Positions 1 to 8,954 of a stretch of DNA of 64,000 nucleotides are shown one piece after another. Both the position numbers and the translations under genes were made by a program. How positions within the stretch are numbered: the first letter of the stretch is position 1; each line of letters starts with the position of its first letter. Origin of the DNA: VYFG01 sp965203365 (GTDB taxonomy: Bacteria > Pseudomonadota > Gammaproteobacteria > Arenicellales > Poriferihabitantaceae). Under the pieces are notes generated by a model, which was not told the origin of the DNA, made no database searches, and was given only the letters and a program-made list of their open reading frames with translations. The stretch is taken from assembly GCA_965203365.1 (NCBI GenBank), contig OZ241878.1:2976001-3040000 (forward strand). Reading direction: 5' to 3'.

Positions 1-2
1 TG

Positions 3-236
3 GCGGGCCGAGTGCATGTCATTGAAGTCAACCTGTACTTACCCATGCCGATCAATCTGATGGACGAGCGGCGGCCTTGGGCGGAAACCCTGATCCGCCT
101 GAATCGTTATATGCTGTCCTTGGCACGGGCGACCAAGGCGCGGGACCGGACTCGGCCGGACAAGCCGGTGTATACCAAGACCCAGCTTTACAATCGCAAG
201 AGCACACTGCTCAACTACCTACGGGACCGGATATGA
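3..236 (+). CDS. 3' end of an unrecognised gene
   Basis: The reading frame is open from the window edge and stops at 234-236, so only the C-terminal 77 or so residues are visible. The fragment is basic and includes the stretch IEVNLYLPMPINLMDE. I do not recognise the family. Its stop overlaps the ATG of the next gene (ATGA at 233-236), so it is translationally coupled to the ATP-grasp ligase and the MFS transporter. It is probably the first visible member of that operon and may be a partner enzyme. A GTG at position 12 could start a short protein, but the frame is open further upstream. Confidence 0.55.
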   Translation, partial: AGRVHVIEVNLYLPMPINLMDERRPWAETLIRLNRYMLSLARATKARDRTRPDKPVYTKTQLYNRKSTLLNYLRDRI

Positions 237-1141
237 AACGGATCAGGGCGTGGATTTACGCATGGATCAGCCGCAGGTATATGCAAGACTGCAGCAATTA
301 CAATACGCTGGCGGTGCGGAAATCCTGTCGTTCGAAGTCCCAGGGTCGGTCCGTGTTTGCGGCCCACGGCTTGCCCCATGCCCTCGGAAAGCGCTTCATC
401 TGGCCATGGACGGCCCATGCCTTCGCCCGACAGCATGGCTTTCCTCTAGTGATCAAGCCCAACGTCAGTGGCTATTCCCGCGGCAGCTACTTCCCCATCC
501 AGGGTTATCGGGAACTGTGGTGGGCGACCCTTCGCGCCAAGCGCTGGTGGCCCACCACCATGGTCGAACAGTATCTCCATGGGGCCAATTACCGGGTGCT
601 TGCCACGGACAGCAAGCTGATTTCCGTGATTCGGCGTTACCCGCCTTTCGTCACGGGCAACGGGCGCGACAGCATCCATCACCTAATCGCCGCGGAAAAT
701 CGGATCCGCAAGACCATGTCCCTGTATCCGGTCATCCATCCCATTGCAAAGAACGGCCCGGTGGTCACCCACTTGCGCAAGCGGGGCCTCGACCTGAACT
801 CGGTCCCGGCATCGGGGGAGCGGGTCGAGGTGTTCCATCGGGTGGCACTGGCACCGGGTGGGGTGGTGGAAACCATCGACCGGCAGACCATTCCCAGGGA
901 GAATCGCGAACTCTTCTATCGTGTGGTCCGTGCCTTCGGGGCCCATGTTTTCGGGATTGACGTGATCTTCGAGCAGGGGATCGAGGTGCCTCACACCGAG
1001 CAGCGGTGCATCCTTGTCGAAGTGAACTCACGACCCTACATTGCGATGCATCACTATCCCCGATACGGAGACCGGGAAGATTTTTCCGCGGCCATCGCGG
1101 AACTGGACCAGCTGCACATCACGGACCAGGATATCTTTTGA
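233..1141 (+). CDS. ATP-grasp ligase, cyanophycin-synthetase-like
   Basis: 302-residue protein. It resembles the ATP-grasp domain of cyanophycin synthetase and related ligases, which join an amino acid to a carboxylate with ATP. Visible signs are the ATP-binding lysine region (PLVIKPNVSGYSRG), the lid segment VEQYLHGANYRVL, the block RYPPFVTGNGRDSI (compare R-P-x-V-x-G-D/N-G in CphA) and the metal-binding end CILVEVNSRPYIAMHHYP. It lacks the Mur-ligase half of CphA, so it is a stand-alone ligase and probably makes a small peptide or amide. The start was chosen at the ATG overlapping the preceding stop. Its own stop overlaps the next ATG (TGATG), which implies strict coupling to an MFS transporter. 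The substrate is unknown. Confidence 0.75.
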   Translation: MKRIRAWIYAWISRRYMQDCSNYNTLAVRKSCRSKSQGRSVFAAHGLPHALGKRFIWPWTAHAFARQHGFPLVIKPNVSGYSRGSYFPIQGYRELWWATLRAKRWWPTTMVEQYLHGANYRVLATDSKLISVIRRYPPFVTGNGRDSIHHLIAAENRIRKTMSLYPVIHPIAKNGPVVTHLRKRGLDLNSVPASGERVEVFHRVALAPGGVVETIDRQTIPRENRELFYRVVRAFGAHVFGIDVIFEQGIEVPHTEQRCILVEVNSRPYIAMHHYPRYGDREDFSAAIAELDQLHITDQDIF

Positions 1142-2343
1142 TGCGAAAGCTGTCACGCACCTTCTATCAGTTCCTTGGTCTCCATTCGCTGCTGATTGGA
1201 TTGTTTCCGTTCTTCATACCGGTTTTTTTGTGGAACCAAGGATTTGATTTGGGAGCCATCTCCCTGTTCATTGGTGTGGCGGGCCTGGGATTTTGCCTGG
1301 GTATGTACACCTGGGACCGATTGCGTCACCGGATCGATCTGTTCCACTTGATCCTGATCTCCTTGCTGCTGGAACTGGTGCTGATCGCGAAGGTCCCACT
1401 GCTTGGCATGAATTTTGGCCTGCTGCTGACACTTGGCATCAGTTACGGAGCCTATAACAGTTTTTTCTGGACGACTCAGCGTGCCTTGTTTTTTGAGCGA
1501 GTCAATACCGGCAACTCCGGCCGGCGTTATGGCAACTTCCAGATCTATGTCGGGTTTTTGCTACAAGTCGGCATCGTGATCGGTGGCGTCCTACTGGAGG
1601 AGGTAGGTTATGGGTATGTGGTGCTGGTGAGTGTGGCCCTGGGGCTGGCCGGGCTGGTCCTGTTTACGGTCCGTTCACCGGACATGCCGTCGGGCATGAA
1701 ACGTTTCGCAACGGTTTCGCCCCGGGATTTTCTGCGCTTTCGGGACCGGGACTCGAGCAAACTGATCTTCGTGGTCGACGGCGTCTACCTCTTTTTGGAA
1801 AGCTTCTTCTGGGTGATCTCGTTGTTCCTGCTGGCGCATGAGAGCTTCTCGACCTTGGGCCTGCTGGTGCTGTCGCTAGCGGTGATTTTCGGTGTTCTGT
1901 TCTATCTTTTGAAAAATACCATTGATCGTCTGGGCCGTCGCCGGGTGTACCGATTGTCCGTCGTCCTCTACGCCTTGTCCTGGGTGCTTCGGGCGCTAGT
2001 GGATGATGCGCTCCCCTTGTCGGTCCTATATCTTGAGTTGGTCTTGATCACGTTCTGTACGGCGTTTTTCCGGCTGGCCATGAACAAGCGGTTCTATGAT
2101 CTCGCCCGGGAGACCCTGGAGCACCGCTATCTCATCCTCAAGAGCTATTACTCGCAAGTGGCCATTGCCGTGGTGTTCACCGTGTTCGGTCTGGCCATAT
2201 TGGGACGAGCTGACAGCGAGACCCTGCTGGTGCCGGTGTACTGGTTCGCGGCTGCCGGGACGCTGGTGTTCTTCTCGTATGGGATGTCCCGGTACGACCG
2301 CAGGGAGCCGCCGGGCCGATTGGCAGCGAACACACCGGATTAA
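1141..2343 (+). CDS. MFS transporter
   Basis: 400-residue, very hydrophobic protein with about 11-12 predicted membrane helices and short basic loops such as TWDRLRHRID and DRLGRRRVYR, as expected for a Major Facilitator Superfamily permease of the inner membrane. The ATG shares a base with the stop of the ATP-grasp gene, so the two are co-translated. The simplest reading is that the transporter exports the ligase product or takes up its precursor. The last ORF residues are hydrophilic and the gene ends before a short convergent intergenic gap facing tag. The substrate cannot be told from sequence. Confidence 0.8.
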   Translation: MRKLSRTFYQFLGLHSLLIGLFPFFIPVFLWNQGFDLGAISLFIGVAGLGFCLGMYTWDRLRHRIDLFHLILISLLLELVLIAKVPLLGMNFGLLLTLGISYGAYNSFFWTTQRALFFERVNTGNSGRRYGNFQIYVGFLLQVGIVIGGVLLEEVGYGYVVLVSVALGLAGLVLFTVRSPDMPSGMKRFATVSPRDFLRFRDRDSSKLIFVVDGVYLFLESFFWVISLFLLAHESFSTLGLLVLSLAVIFGVLFYLLKNTIDRLGRRRVYRLSVVLYALSWVLRALVDDALPLSVLYLELVLITFCTAFFRLAMNKRFYDLARETLEHRYLILKSYYSQVAIAVVFTVFGLAILGRADSETLLVPVYWFAAAGTLVFFSYGMSRYDRREPPGRLAANTPD

Positions 2344-2505
2344 CGCGCTTCATATCGTTCGACCTCATTGTGGTCCGGGATCGATTTGATCAGCGTGCCG
2401 GGTGATGCCTCCAAGAAGACATCGAGTCCGGCCCGAAGCCATCATCCTATGCCCGATCTGGCATCTCGACCGGGTGGTGGCACCCTCCAGTGTAGGGTGG
2501 TGATG

Positions 2506-3117
2506 TCAGCGCCCCGGGGGCTGAAATTGCTGGCGGGCCTTTTCGACATGGGCCCGGATCACGCAATCCTGGACATGGTCATTGACGAGCCCCATGGCCT
2601 GCATGAAGGCGTACACGGTGGTTGGTCCGACAAATTTCCAGCCCAGTCTTTTCAGCTGTTGGGCGATCTGGACTGACTCGGGGGAGGTGGTTACCGACTG
2701 CGGGGGAGGCAATGAATTTGGGTTCGGCTCATGATGCCAGAAAAAGGCCGCCAGCGACCCTTCGCGGCGAACCATTGCCAAGGCCCTTTGGGCATTGTTG
2801 ATCACTGCTTCAATCTTGCCCCGATGACGCACGATGCCCGGGTCGCGTAACAGTCGTTCCACATCCCGTTCATCAAACCGGGCCACCTGGTGGAAATCAA
2901 ATCCTCGGAAGACCTCGCGGAATCGTTCCCGTTTGTTCAGGATGGTGCGCCAACTGAGACCGGACTGGAATCCTTCCAGACACAGCTTTTCGAACAGACG
3001 GACATCATTGTCCACGGGATAACCCCATTCCCTGTCATGGTAGGCCAGGAATTCAGGAGCTGCCCCACACCACTCGCAGCGAGGTTGTTGGTCGAGACCA
3101 TAATAAACGGAGTTCAT
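2506..3117 (-). CDS. tag: DNA-3-methyladenine glycosylase I
   Basis: 203-residue base-excision-repair enzyme that removes 3-methyladenine from alkylated DNA. The family zinc-snap ligands are all present with the spacing known from E. coli Tag: Cys14, His27, His181 and Cys185. The block YHDREWGYPV, the substrate-pocket block CLEGFQSGLSW, GIVRHRGKIEAVI and FVGPTTVYAFMQAMGLVNDH are all family hallmarks. Length is slightly above the usual 187 residues because of a short N-terminal extension. It is convergent to the MFS gene and followed upstream by decayed DNA, so it appears monocistronic. Confidence 0.95.
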   Translation of the reverse strand: MNSVYYGLDQQPRCEWCGAAPEFLAYHDREWGYPVDNDVRLFEKLCLEGFQSGLSWRTILNKRERFREVFRGFDFHQVARFDERDVERLLRDPGIVRHRGKIEAVINNAQRALAMVRREGSLAAFFWHHEPNPNSLPPPQSVTTSPESVQIAQQLKRLGWKFVGPTTVYAFMQAMGLVNDHVQDCVIRAHVEKARQQFQPPGR

Positions 3118-3149
3118 GATATCATTTTTCTTAGATGGCTATTCGGTGA

Positions 3150-3600
3150 CTCAAGTCGGTGGACGGGGGATATCATACCTTCGTGATGATACGAAGAGGC
3201 CTTATATCGCAATACGGTTGCTTTAGTGAAGATTCGGGACGATTTCGGGTATCCAGCGGTGTTCCCGGTGCGACACTGGGCCGCGCCTGTGCAGGGGAAA
3301 CTGCCCATCTTCCGCTTGGCGTTCCGGGGCTTGACTGGGCCGTGGCTGGAGACGACATGTTCTCCAAGGGTCTCGTCCATCCCACCAGCTGGCTGGTTCT
3401 CCGTGGGGAAAGCATCGGGATTGAGGATCCGGCGGTGCATGACGCACACGGCGTGTACGAAGGATAATTCATCGGGGTCCTTCCCGGCCTTGTCGGTGGC
3501 CTCATGGATCAGGCCACGCGCGGCGTAGTGGGCGAGCATGAGCCCGTCGATCTCCGGGTAGACGAGATCGGGCGTCTGGTTGCGCAGGGCATGGGGAGGG
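3150..3600 (-). pseudogene. IS4-family transposase, C-terminal remnant
   Basis: Read on the minus strand, the frame ends with motifs typical of the C-terminus of IS4-type DDE transposases: NQTPDLVYPEIDGLMLAHYA, then RGLIHEA, then DELSFVHAVCVMHRRI, then KPRNAKRKMGSFP. Only about the last 130 residues survive and the catalytic DDE core is missing. The fragment starts abruptly near 3600, where it abuts a remnant of another gene. It is a dead insertion-sequence scar. Which IS4 subgroup it belongs to is not clear. Confidence 0.65.
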
Positions 3601-3625
3601 CACTGCCCGGAGATAGTCGCCGTCC

Positions 3626-3755
3626 GGAGTCAGGTTGGCCAGCGGACCAAGATTCCCAGAATAATTATCGTCGCAATCCACAGGTCGATCGTCCAGCGCA
3701 AATTGGCCTTGTCGCGTTTGGCGGCTTCTAGGTCGCGCTGCGCCATCTGCTTTGC
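3626..3755 (-). pseudogene. Remnant of small coiled-coil/TM protein (copy of 41893-42093)
   Basis: Minus-strand translation gives LAKQMAQRDLEAAKRDKANL, then RWTID, then a hydrophobic helix IATIIILGILVRWP and a stop. The same C-terminal half is found in the 66-residue gene at 41893-42093, and nucleotide similarity continues a few bases past the stop. The N-terminal half is missing here. It resembles the small DUF1640-like proteins (coiled coil plus C-terminal helix). The fragment sits between an IS4 remnant and a broken nuclease gene, which suggests it was cut by rearrangement. Confidence 0.6.
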
Positions 3756-3779
3756 CAGCTGATCACTGCGTCAATGCAT

Positions 3780-4190
3780 CGGCCGACAGGCGGTGCAATG
3801 TCAGGCGCTCGACCGGGGTCGCGATGGTCGCCCAATCACGGGGTGCTGGACAGGCGGGCTGGAACTCAATGCCTAGCTGGTGGCCTAGGGGCTGGGCCTG
3901 CGCCTGCGCCTATCGACGGTATTCCGTCATTATATGCGACTGGAACCCGCCGACCGGACCGCTCGACGGGACATCTGGCGCGGTGAGTTGGCCAGGGCGC
4001 TTAAGGAGTCCTCGCTCAGGGGTCGGTCGAAAACCTGTCGGATCAAGGGCAATATCAGCCACAAGGGGGTCCGCATCTACCGTGGGTCGAGAGGAGTCTG
4101 GTCTGATCGGACGCCGACCGACCCGGGCTGGGGAGAACGTTGGTTCTGTTCCGAGCGCGAAGCGCGGGATGGTGACGTTCCCGGCGGTAG
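3780..4190 (+). pseudogene. Thermonuclease-type (SNase) gene with sunset domain, broken
   Basis: Three stretches in shifting plus-strand frames reassemble the end of a staphylococcal-nuclease-like protein. About 3868-3905 reads LNA-stop-LVA-stop, where family members have LNAWLVAEGWA, so two in-frame stops have appeared. About 3905-3935 reads CAYRRYS. From about 3934 comes RLEPADRTARRDIWRGE, and at about 4037-4165 a sunset-type C-terminal domain (CRIKGNIS, IYRG, GERWFCSEREAR). Such proteins are normally secreted nucleases. Nonsense changes and at least one frameshift make it a pseudogene. Confidence 0.6.
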
Positions 4191-4239
4191 GATCCGGGCG
4201 GCATCATCTCCCACTGACCGGTCCGGTTGGGGTAAGATG

Positions 4240-4665
4240 GCCGGTATGATGAACTCAATGCCCTTTCCCAAGCCCCCACCAGCCGATCCTCTGCCCATCG
4301 ACATCTGGCTGGACCAGACGGACCGAGCGGAAGTCGGCCGGGAGCCGTTCTTCCGGGGTCGCGAGGCGGAATACGGAGTGTGCCGGTCGGGCCGTCAGCA
4401 GTCTCAGCGAAGGCATCGTCGGCGGTGGCACGATGATCTTCCAGGGGGCGCCGGGCGCGGGCAAGTCCGCCCTGATGGCCGAGTGCCGGGATGCGGTGTG
4501 ACGCCATTCGACGCCAGCAGAGCCTTGGGTGGTGGTGGCCCTGCCTCCCGATGCCTTGCGATATCCCGACCGGGTGGTCAGGGCGATGGTGGAGGCGGCC
4601 AATACGGAGACCGGGCGCCTCCGGGAGCGGGCCTCCGGGACGGTTTCCGTGAGGAACCAGAACTA
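4240..4665 (+). pseudogene. AAA/P-loop ATPase, N-terminal part, frameshifted
   Basis: From the ATG near 4246 the frame reads PLPIDIWLDQTDRAEVGREP, then FFRGREAEY. After a shift near 4380 it continues SSLSEGIVGGGTMIF, then QGAPGAGKSALMAEC, which carries a Walker A motif. A TGA near 4499-4501 ends that frame, and directly after it RHSTPAEPWVVVALPPDALR, then YPDRVVRAMVEAA, continues in register. It therefore reads as an ATP-binding protein of about 140 surviving residues with at least one frameshift and one nonsense change. It is cut off near 4665 where unrelated AT-richer DNA begins. Function unknown. Confidence 0.65.
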
Positions 4666-4829
4666 AAGTGGAATTGTAACCACTTACCCCCCGATGCGCC
4701 CATTACCCCTGATGATAGCTTGGCAGGATAGAAGATTGGCACTCTTGTTGGGGTTCGTTCCAACCCCTGAACTCGTGTTTGCATGGGGTCACCACTATTT
4801 CGGTTTGAAGAGTGCCTCGGGCCGGTATC

Positions 4830-5108
4830 AGCCGCTGGTCGCGCTGGATGGCGGGACAGCTCCCGGGAAATCGTGCTGACGTCCCGCCCGAACTGCTCAG
4901 CAATCTGCCGCTGGGATCGACCGGTGGACTTGAGCGCGGAAATGGGCGATCTTTCCGGGTGGGTCAGGTGGTGGTCGCCAGTCGGCATGACCATTCTCCG
5001 TTGATTGGTAAACTGAGATTGTCTGCCATCATCTGACCCGCTGCCATCCGCCTAATTCAAGCGATCAGGCGACGGGGCTAAGTGTTGCACTTCAGAGTGG
5101 CACGGGGG
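4830..5108 (-). mobile_element. IS30-family remnant A (left end)
   Basis: The left terminus of the same IS30-type element found intact at 27165-28525. The terminal repeat lies at about 5081-5108 (outer end at 5108), followed inward by the conserved leader and the transposase start at 4990, which reads MPTGDHHLTHPERSPISAL and then a degenerate helix-turn-helix region. Similarity stops near 4830 and no catalytic part remains. Orientation is minus. Confidence 0.75.
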
Positions 5109-5188
5109 CTGGAAAATCATCAAAAGGGTGGAAATCGACACTGAATTATGCATAAATTAAGACTGAACCTATTGTCAATCACCCAATC

Positions 5189-5434
5189 GTGGGCCAAAAA
5201 ATGATCTTTACAGTTGGCAGACCGTATTTTCCCGCCAGACCGGAAAAGACACATCTCAAAATGGTATCCGTGGCAACTATATATGGCATGTCGTCTATGG
5301 GCTATGTTTATATGCCCCCAATGTATCCTGTCAAATATACGCAGCCCGACAGCGTCGATCAGGAAGCCATCGGTCGTGATATGTGGAAGGCCATAGGACA
5401 TTACCAAAATGAGCAAAAAGCCCAGACGGCGTAA
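5189..5434 (+). CDS. Small hypothetical protein
   Basis: 81 residues from a GTG at 5189 (an ATG at 5201 would give 77). It has no recognisable domain and is rich in tyrosine, proline and methionine in the middle. It overlaps the first 26 bases of the DUF2335 gene in another frame, as coupled genes often do. That arrangement and the lack of any competing frame are the only support. It may be non-functional like its neighbour. Confidence 0.3.
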   Translation: MGQKMIFTVGRPYFPARPEKTHLKMVSVATIYGMSSMGYVYMPPMYPVKYTQPDSVDQEAIGRDMWKAIGHYQNEQKAQTA

Positions 5435-5853
5435 GCCATCTGCCCCGCCTTCCACGAAATCCGATCACTCAATCGCGCCACAATCCGACCCGATTCCACC
5501 GGAAATATTGGGAACCCTGCCAGATGAAACACGCATTGCCTATGCTCAGTCGGCTTCATTCCAAGGACCCTTGCCGCCCCCGGTTCTGTTTGAGCATTAC
5601 GAGAAAACCTTGATGGGGTCGGCAAATCGTATTCTTACCTTGACAGAAGAACAGCAGTCTCATCGACATCATTGGGAAAACAAGGCACTGACAGCAAACA
5701 CATCAGATTGCAAGCGGGGGCAAATATTTGGGTTTATTCTGGCAATTCTTGCCCCCTTAGGTTGCGCTGATCTGTGCGATTCTGGACAAGCCATATGTGG
5801 CCGCTGTGGCGATATTTTGTGTTATCGGCAATAGCATCAGCACGATTTTTTGA
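5409..5853 (+). pseudogene. DUF2335 membrane protein, frameshifted
   Basis: From ATG 5409 the frame gives a basic N-terminus and then the DUF2335 hallmarks: GPLPPPVLFEHYEKTLMGSA, then NRILTLTEEQQSHRHHWENK, then the start of a membrane helix, QIFGFILAILAPLG. The frame then runs off into cysteine-rich nonsense. One frame away, the sequence continues correctly as ALICAILDKPYVAAVAIFCV, then IGNSISTIF, with a stop at 5851-5853. A single indel near 5757-5767 explains this. DUF2335 proteins are small predicted membrane proteins of unknown role. It is either a recent pseudogene or an assembly error. Confidence 0.75.
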
Positions 5854-6066
5854 GTCAACGATCTCGCCACGGAAATTCGTCAGACGAATCATGATCCGGG
5901 AATCAGCCCACAAGTCATCTCAAGCGTACCTGACGGGATTTTTGTGGGATGATCACACCGTGATCCAAGCACGGCAAAGACTGCAAAGTCATGCCATCCT
6001 GATGAGAAAAACCCTACCTTCCGGCCGACTCCCGAGCAAAGAGAAATCCTGGCTCGTCGCCCGCAT

Positions 6067-8946
6067 TCAGGAAGCCAGCCGGGTTAGTTGAGCCCGCAAT
6101 TCCCGTCGCGTGCGCATCTGCTCTTCCAGTTTCTGCCTTTCCCGGTCCACCACCCCGGCCGGAGCCTTGCTGGTGAATCCGGGCTGGTTGATCCGGGCCC
6201 CGATCCGGTCGATGTGCCGGTCGAGCTTTTCGATCGCCTTTTTCAGTCGAGTGATCTCCGCACTTTTGTCGACCAAGTCGGCGAGGGGAATCAGGATCGT
6301 CATATCGCCGAGCAACGTCATGGCCGATTCCGGCTTTTCCACCCCCCCCGGCAGGACGGCGACCGACTCCACCCGACCCACCGCATCCAGGTAAGCCTGA
6401 CTGGTCTTGATTACCCGAAGGTCCTCGGCGGAAGCATTCTGCAGCAGGACCGGCACCCGGACCCCTGGGGCGATGTCCATCTCCCCGCGGATCGTCCGGA
6501 TGCCCACAATAAACTGCATCACCCATTCCATCTCCTTTTCCGCGGCCGGATCCAGGCGGTCGACTTCAGCGACCGGATACGATGCTCGCATGATCGTGGC
6601 CCCTTGGTTGCCGGCCAGGGGCGCCACCTGCTGCCAGATCTCCTCGGTGATGAAGGGCATGATGGGATGGGTCAATCGCATGAGGGTCTCCAGCACCCGG
6701 ACCAAGGTCCGCCGGGTCCCCCGGAGTTGGTCTGCGCTGCTGTCCGGATTGGCCAGCACGGGTTTGCACAATTCCAGATACCAGCCGCAGTAACGGTTCC
6801 AGACCAACTCGTGGATTTCCCGGGTCGCCTGGTCGAAGCGGTATTCGCGCAGGGCTTGGGTCACCGTCTGGACACTGTGCTGCAGACACGAGATCATCCA
6901 GCGGTCCGCGAGCGACAATTCCACGTCGCCGCCCGCCTGGCCACAGTCCTGGTTCCGAGCGTGCATCATGACAAATCGGGCGGCATTCCAGATCTTGTTG
7001 CAGAAGTTGCGATAGCCTTCCGTCCGGGCGAGGTCGAAGTGGATATCCCGACCCGTGGAGGCTAGGGCGGCAAACGTAAAGCGCAACGCATCGGTACCAA
7101 AACTGGGGATGCCATTCGGATAATCCCGGCGCGTCTGTCGGGCCACTTGCTCGGCTAGATGGGGCTGCATCATGCCCTGGGTTCGCTTGACGACCAGCTC
7201 CTCCCGTCCAATGCCGTCGATGAGGTCGATCGGATCCAGCACATTCCCCTTGGACTTGGACATTTTCTGTCCATGGACATCGCGCACCAAGCCATGAATG
7301 TACACCTGACGAAACGGTACATCCTGCAGGAAGTACATCCCCATCATGACCATGCGGGCCACCCAGAAAAAGATGATGTCGAACCCCGTCACCAAGACAC
7401 TGGTGGGATAGAAGGTCTTGAGCCGGTCCGTTGGGTCCGGCCAGCCCAACGTGGAAAAGGGCCACAAGGCCGAACTGAACCAGGTGTCCAGCACATCGGC
7501 ATCCTGTCTGAGCGGCAGGTCCGGGGCCAGCCCGTATTTCTGGCGCACCGTCGCCTCGTCCGCAGCGACATAGATATTGTCGTCAGGATCGTACCAAGCC
7601 GGTATCCGGTGACCCCACCAGATTTGTCGGGAAATGCACCAGTCCTCAATGTGTTCCAGCCACTGGAGGTATGTCTTGCGCCAGTTGCCGGGAACCAACT
7701 CGATCCGCCCGCGGCGAACTGCCTCCATGGCGGGCCTGACCAGCACCGCCCGGCCCCCAGGTCGGCCATCGTCCTGCACATCACGGGTCAGGTCCACATA
7801 CCACTGATCCGTCAAAAAGGGTTCCACCACGACCCCGGAACGATCTCCTCGGGGAATCATCAACCGATGATCCTCAACCTTTTCCAGCCACCCCGCCGCA
7901 TCGAGGTCTGCCACGATCCGTTCGCGGGCCGCTTCTCGGGTCAGGCCGATGTAGGCGGAGGGCACTAGACCTCCGGCCTCCCCCGCATCGTCCCGATGGG
8001 GGTCCCGAATGCAGGCATCTACGGTGAACACGTTGATCAGCCCTCCGTCAGGCTGGCGGGTCATGACTGCCCGATCACGGTGACGCAGCCACACTCGATA
8101 GTCGTTGAAGTCGTGTCCGGGCGTGATCTTGACACAGCCCGAGCCGAAGGCCGGATCCACAAAGTCATCGGCCAAGACCGGAATCCGTCGACCGGTCAGC
8201 GGCAGGTCTACCTCACGACCAATGAGGGCCTGATAACGGGGGTCGTCGGGGTGCACTGCCACCGCACTGTCGGCGAGCAGAGTTTCCGGTCGGGTCGTGG
8301 CCACCGTCAGATAGCCACTGCCGTCGGCGAAGGGATAGCGCAGATGCCACAGATGGCCGTTTTCCTCGCTGGACAGCACTTCCAGGTCCGACAGAGCGGT
8401 ATGCAACACCGGATCCCAGTTCACCAGACGCTGGCCCCGGTAGATGAGACCTGCCTCGTAAAGCTGCACGAACGCCTCGGTCACGGCCTGGCACAGGCCG
8501 TCATCCATGGTAAAGCGCTCATGGGCCCAATCCGGCGAGGCCCCCAGCCGACGCAACTGGCGGGTGATCGTGCCCCCGGATTCTTCCTTCCATTGCCACA
8601 CGCGCTGAATGAATCGTTCCCGGCCGTAGTCATGACGGGTCTGGCCTTCGGCATTGATCAGCCGTTCCACTACCATCTGGGTGGCAATCCCGGCATGGTC
8701 AGTGCCCGGTTGCCAAAGGGTCTTTTGGCCCTGCATCCGGTGGAATCGGATCAAGGCGTCCATGAGGGTGTCCTGGAAGGCATGGCCCATGTGCAGACTG
8801 CCGGTGACATTGGGCGGGGGGATCATGATGCAATAGGTCCTGGCATCAGCGACATCCCCTCGAGGGGCGAAGTATCCGCGCTGTTCCCAAGTGTCATACC
8901 AGTGCGCCTCGATCTGGTGAGGGCAGTAGGGTCGGTCAAAGCTCAT
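6067..8946 (-). CDS. valS: Valine--tRNA ligase
   Basis: 959-residue class I aminoacyl-tRNA synthetase that charges tRNA-Val. The HIGH-type signature is HMGH at residues 52-55 inside PPPNVTGSLHMGH. KMSKS appears near residue 560 (GQKMSKSKGNVLDP). A CP1 editing domain lies between (GYLTVATTRPETLL, GCVKITPGHDFNDY). The anticodon-binding domain and the C-terminal coiled coil (EITRLKKAIEKLDRHIDRIG) are intact, so length matches the family. The start was taken at the ATG giving MSFDRPYCPHQIEAHWY; an upstream in-frame start would add 18 unconserved residues. It is last in the pepA-holC-valS operon, with only 8 bases from holC. Confidence 0.97.
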   Translation of the reverse strand: MSFDRPYCPHQIEAHWYDTWEQRGYFAPRGDVADARTYCIMIPPPNVTGSLHMGHAFQDTLMDALIRFHRMQGQKTLWQPGTDHAGIATQMVVERLINAEGQTRHDYGRERFIQRVWQWKEESGGTITRQLRRLGASPDWAHERFTMDDGLCQAVTEAFVQLYEAGLIYRGQRLVNWDPVLHTALSDLEVLSSEENGHLWHLRYPFADGSGYLTVATTRPETLLADSAVAVHPDDPRYQALIGREVDLPLTGRRIPVLADDFVDPAFGSGCVKITPGHDFNDYRVWLRHRDRAVMTRQPDGGLINVFTVDACIRDPHRDDAGEAGGLVPSAYIGLTREAARERIVADLDAAGWLEKVEDHRLMIPRGDRSGVVVEPFLTDQWYVDLTRDVQDDGRPGGRAVLVRPAMEAVRRGRIELVPGNWRKTYLQWLEHIEDWCISRQIWWGHRIPAWYDPDDNIYVAADEATVRQKYGLAPDLPLRQDADVLDTWFSSALWPFSTLGWPDPTDRLKTFYPTSVLVTGFDIIFFWVARMVMMGMYFLQDVPFRQVYIHGLVRDVHGQKMSKSKGNVLDPIDLIDGIGREELVVKRTQGMMQPHLAEQVARQTRRDYPNGIPSFGTDALRFTFAALASTGRDIHFDLARTEGYRNFCNKIWNAARFVMMHARNQDCGQAGGDVELSLADRWMISCLQHSVQTVTQALREYRFDQATREIHELVWNRYCGWYLELCKPVLANPDSSADQLRGTRRTLVRVLETLMRLTHPIMPFITEEIWQQVAPLAGNQGATIMRASYPVAEVDRLDPAAEKEMEWVMQFIVGIRTIRGEMDIAPGVRVPVLLQNASAEDLRVIKTSQAYLDAVGRVESVAVLPGGVEKPESAMTLLGDMTILIPLADLVDKSAEITRLKKAIEKLDRHIDRIGARINQPGFTSKAPAGVVDRERQKLEEQMRTRRELRAQLTRLAS

Positions 8947-8954
8947 GCGGCAAT

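Noticed and set aside
2481..2499. Inverted repeat CACCCT/AGGGTG between MFS and tag genes as a two-way terminator
   Set aside because: The stem has only six base pairs and no T-run follows on either strand.
5891..6091. Short plus-strand frame before valS end (MIRESAHKSSQAYLTGFLWD)
   Set aside because: No family match or ribosome site, and it runs into the 3' end of valS; not enough to call a gene.
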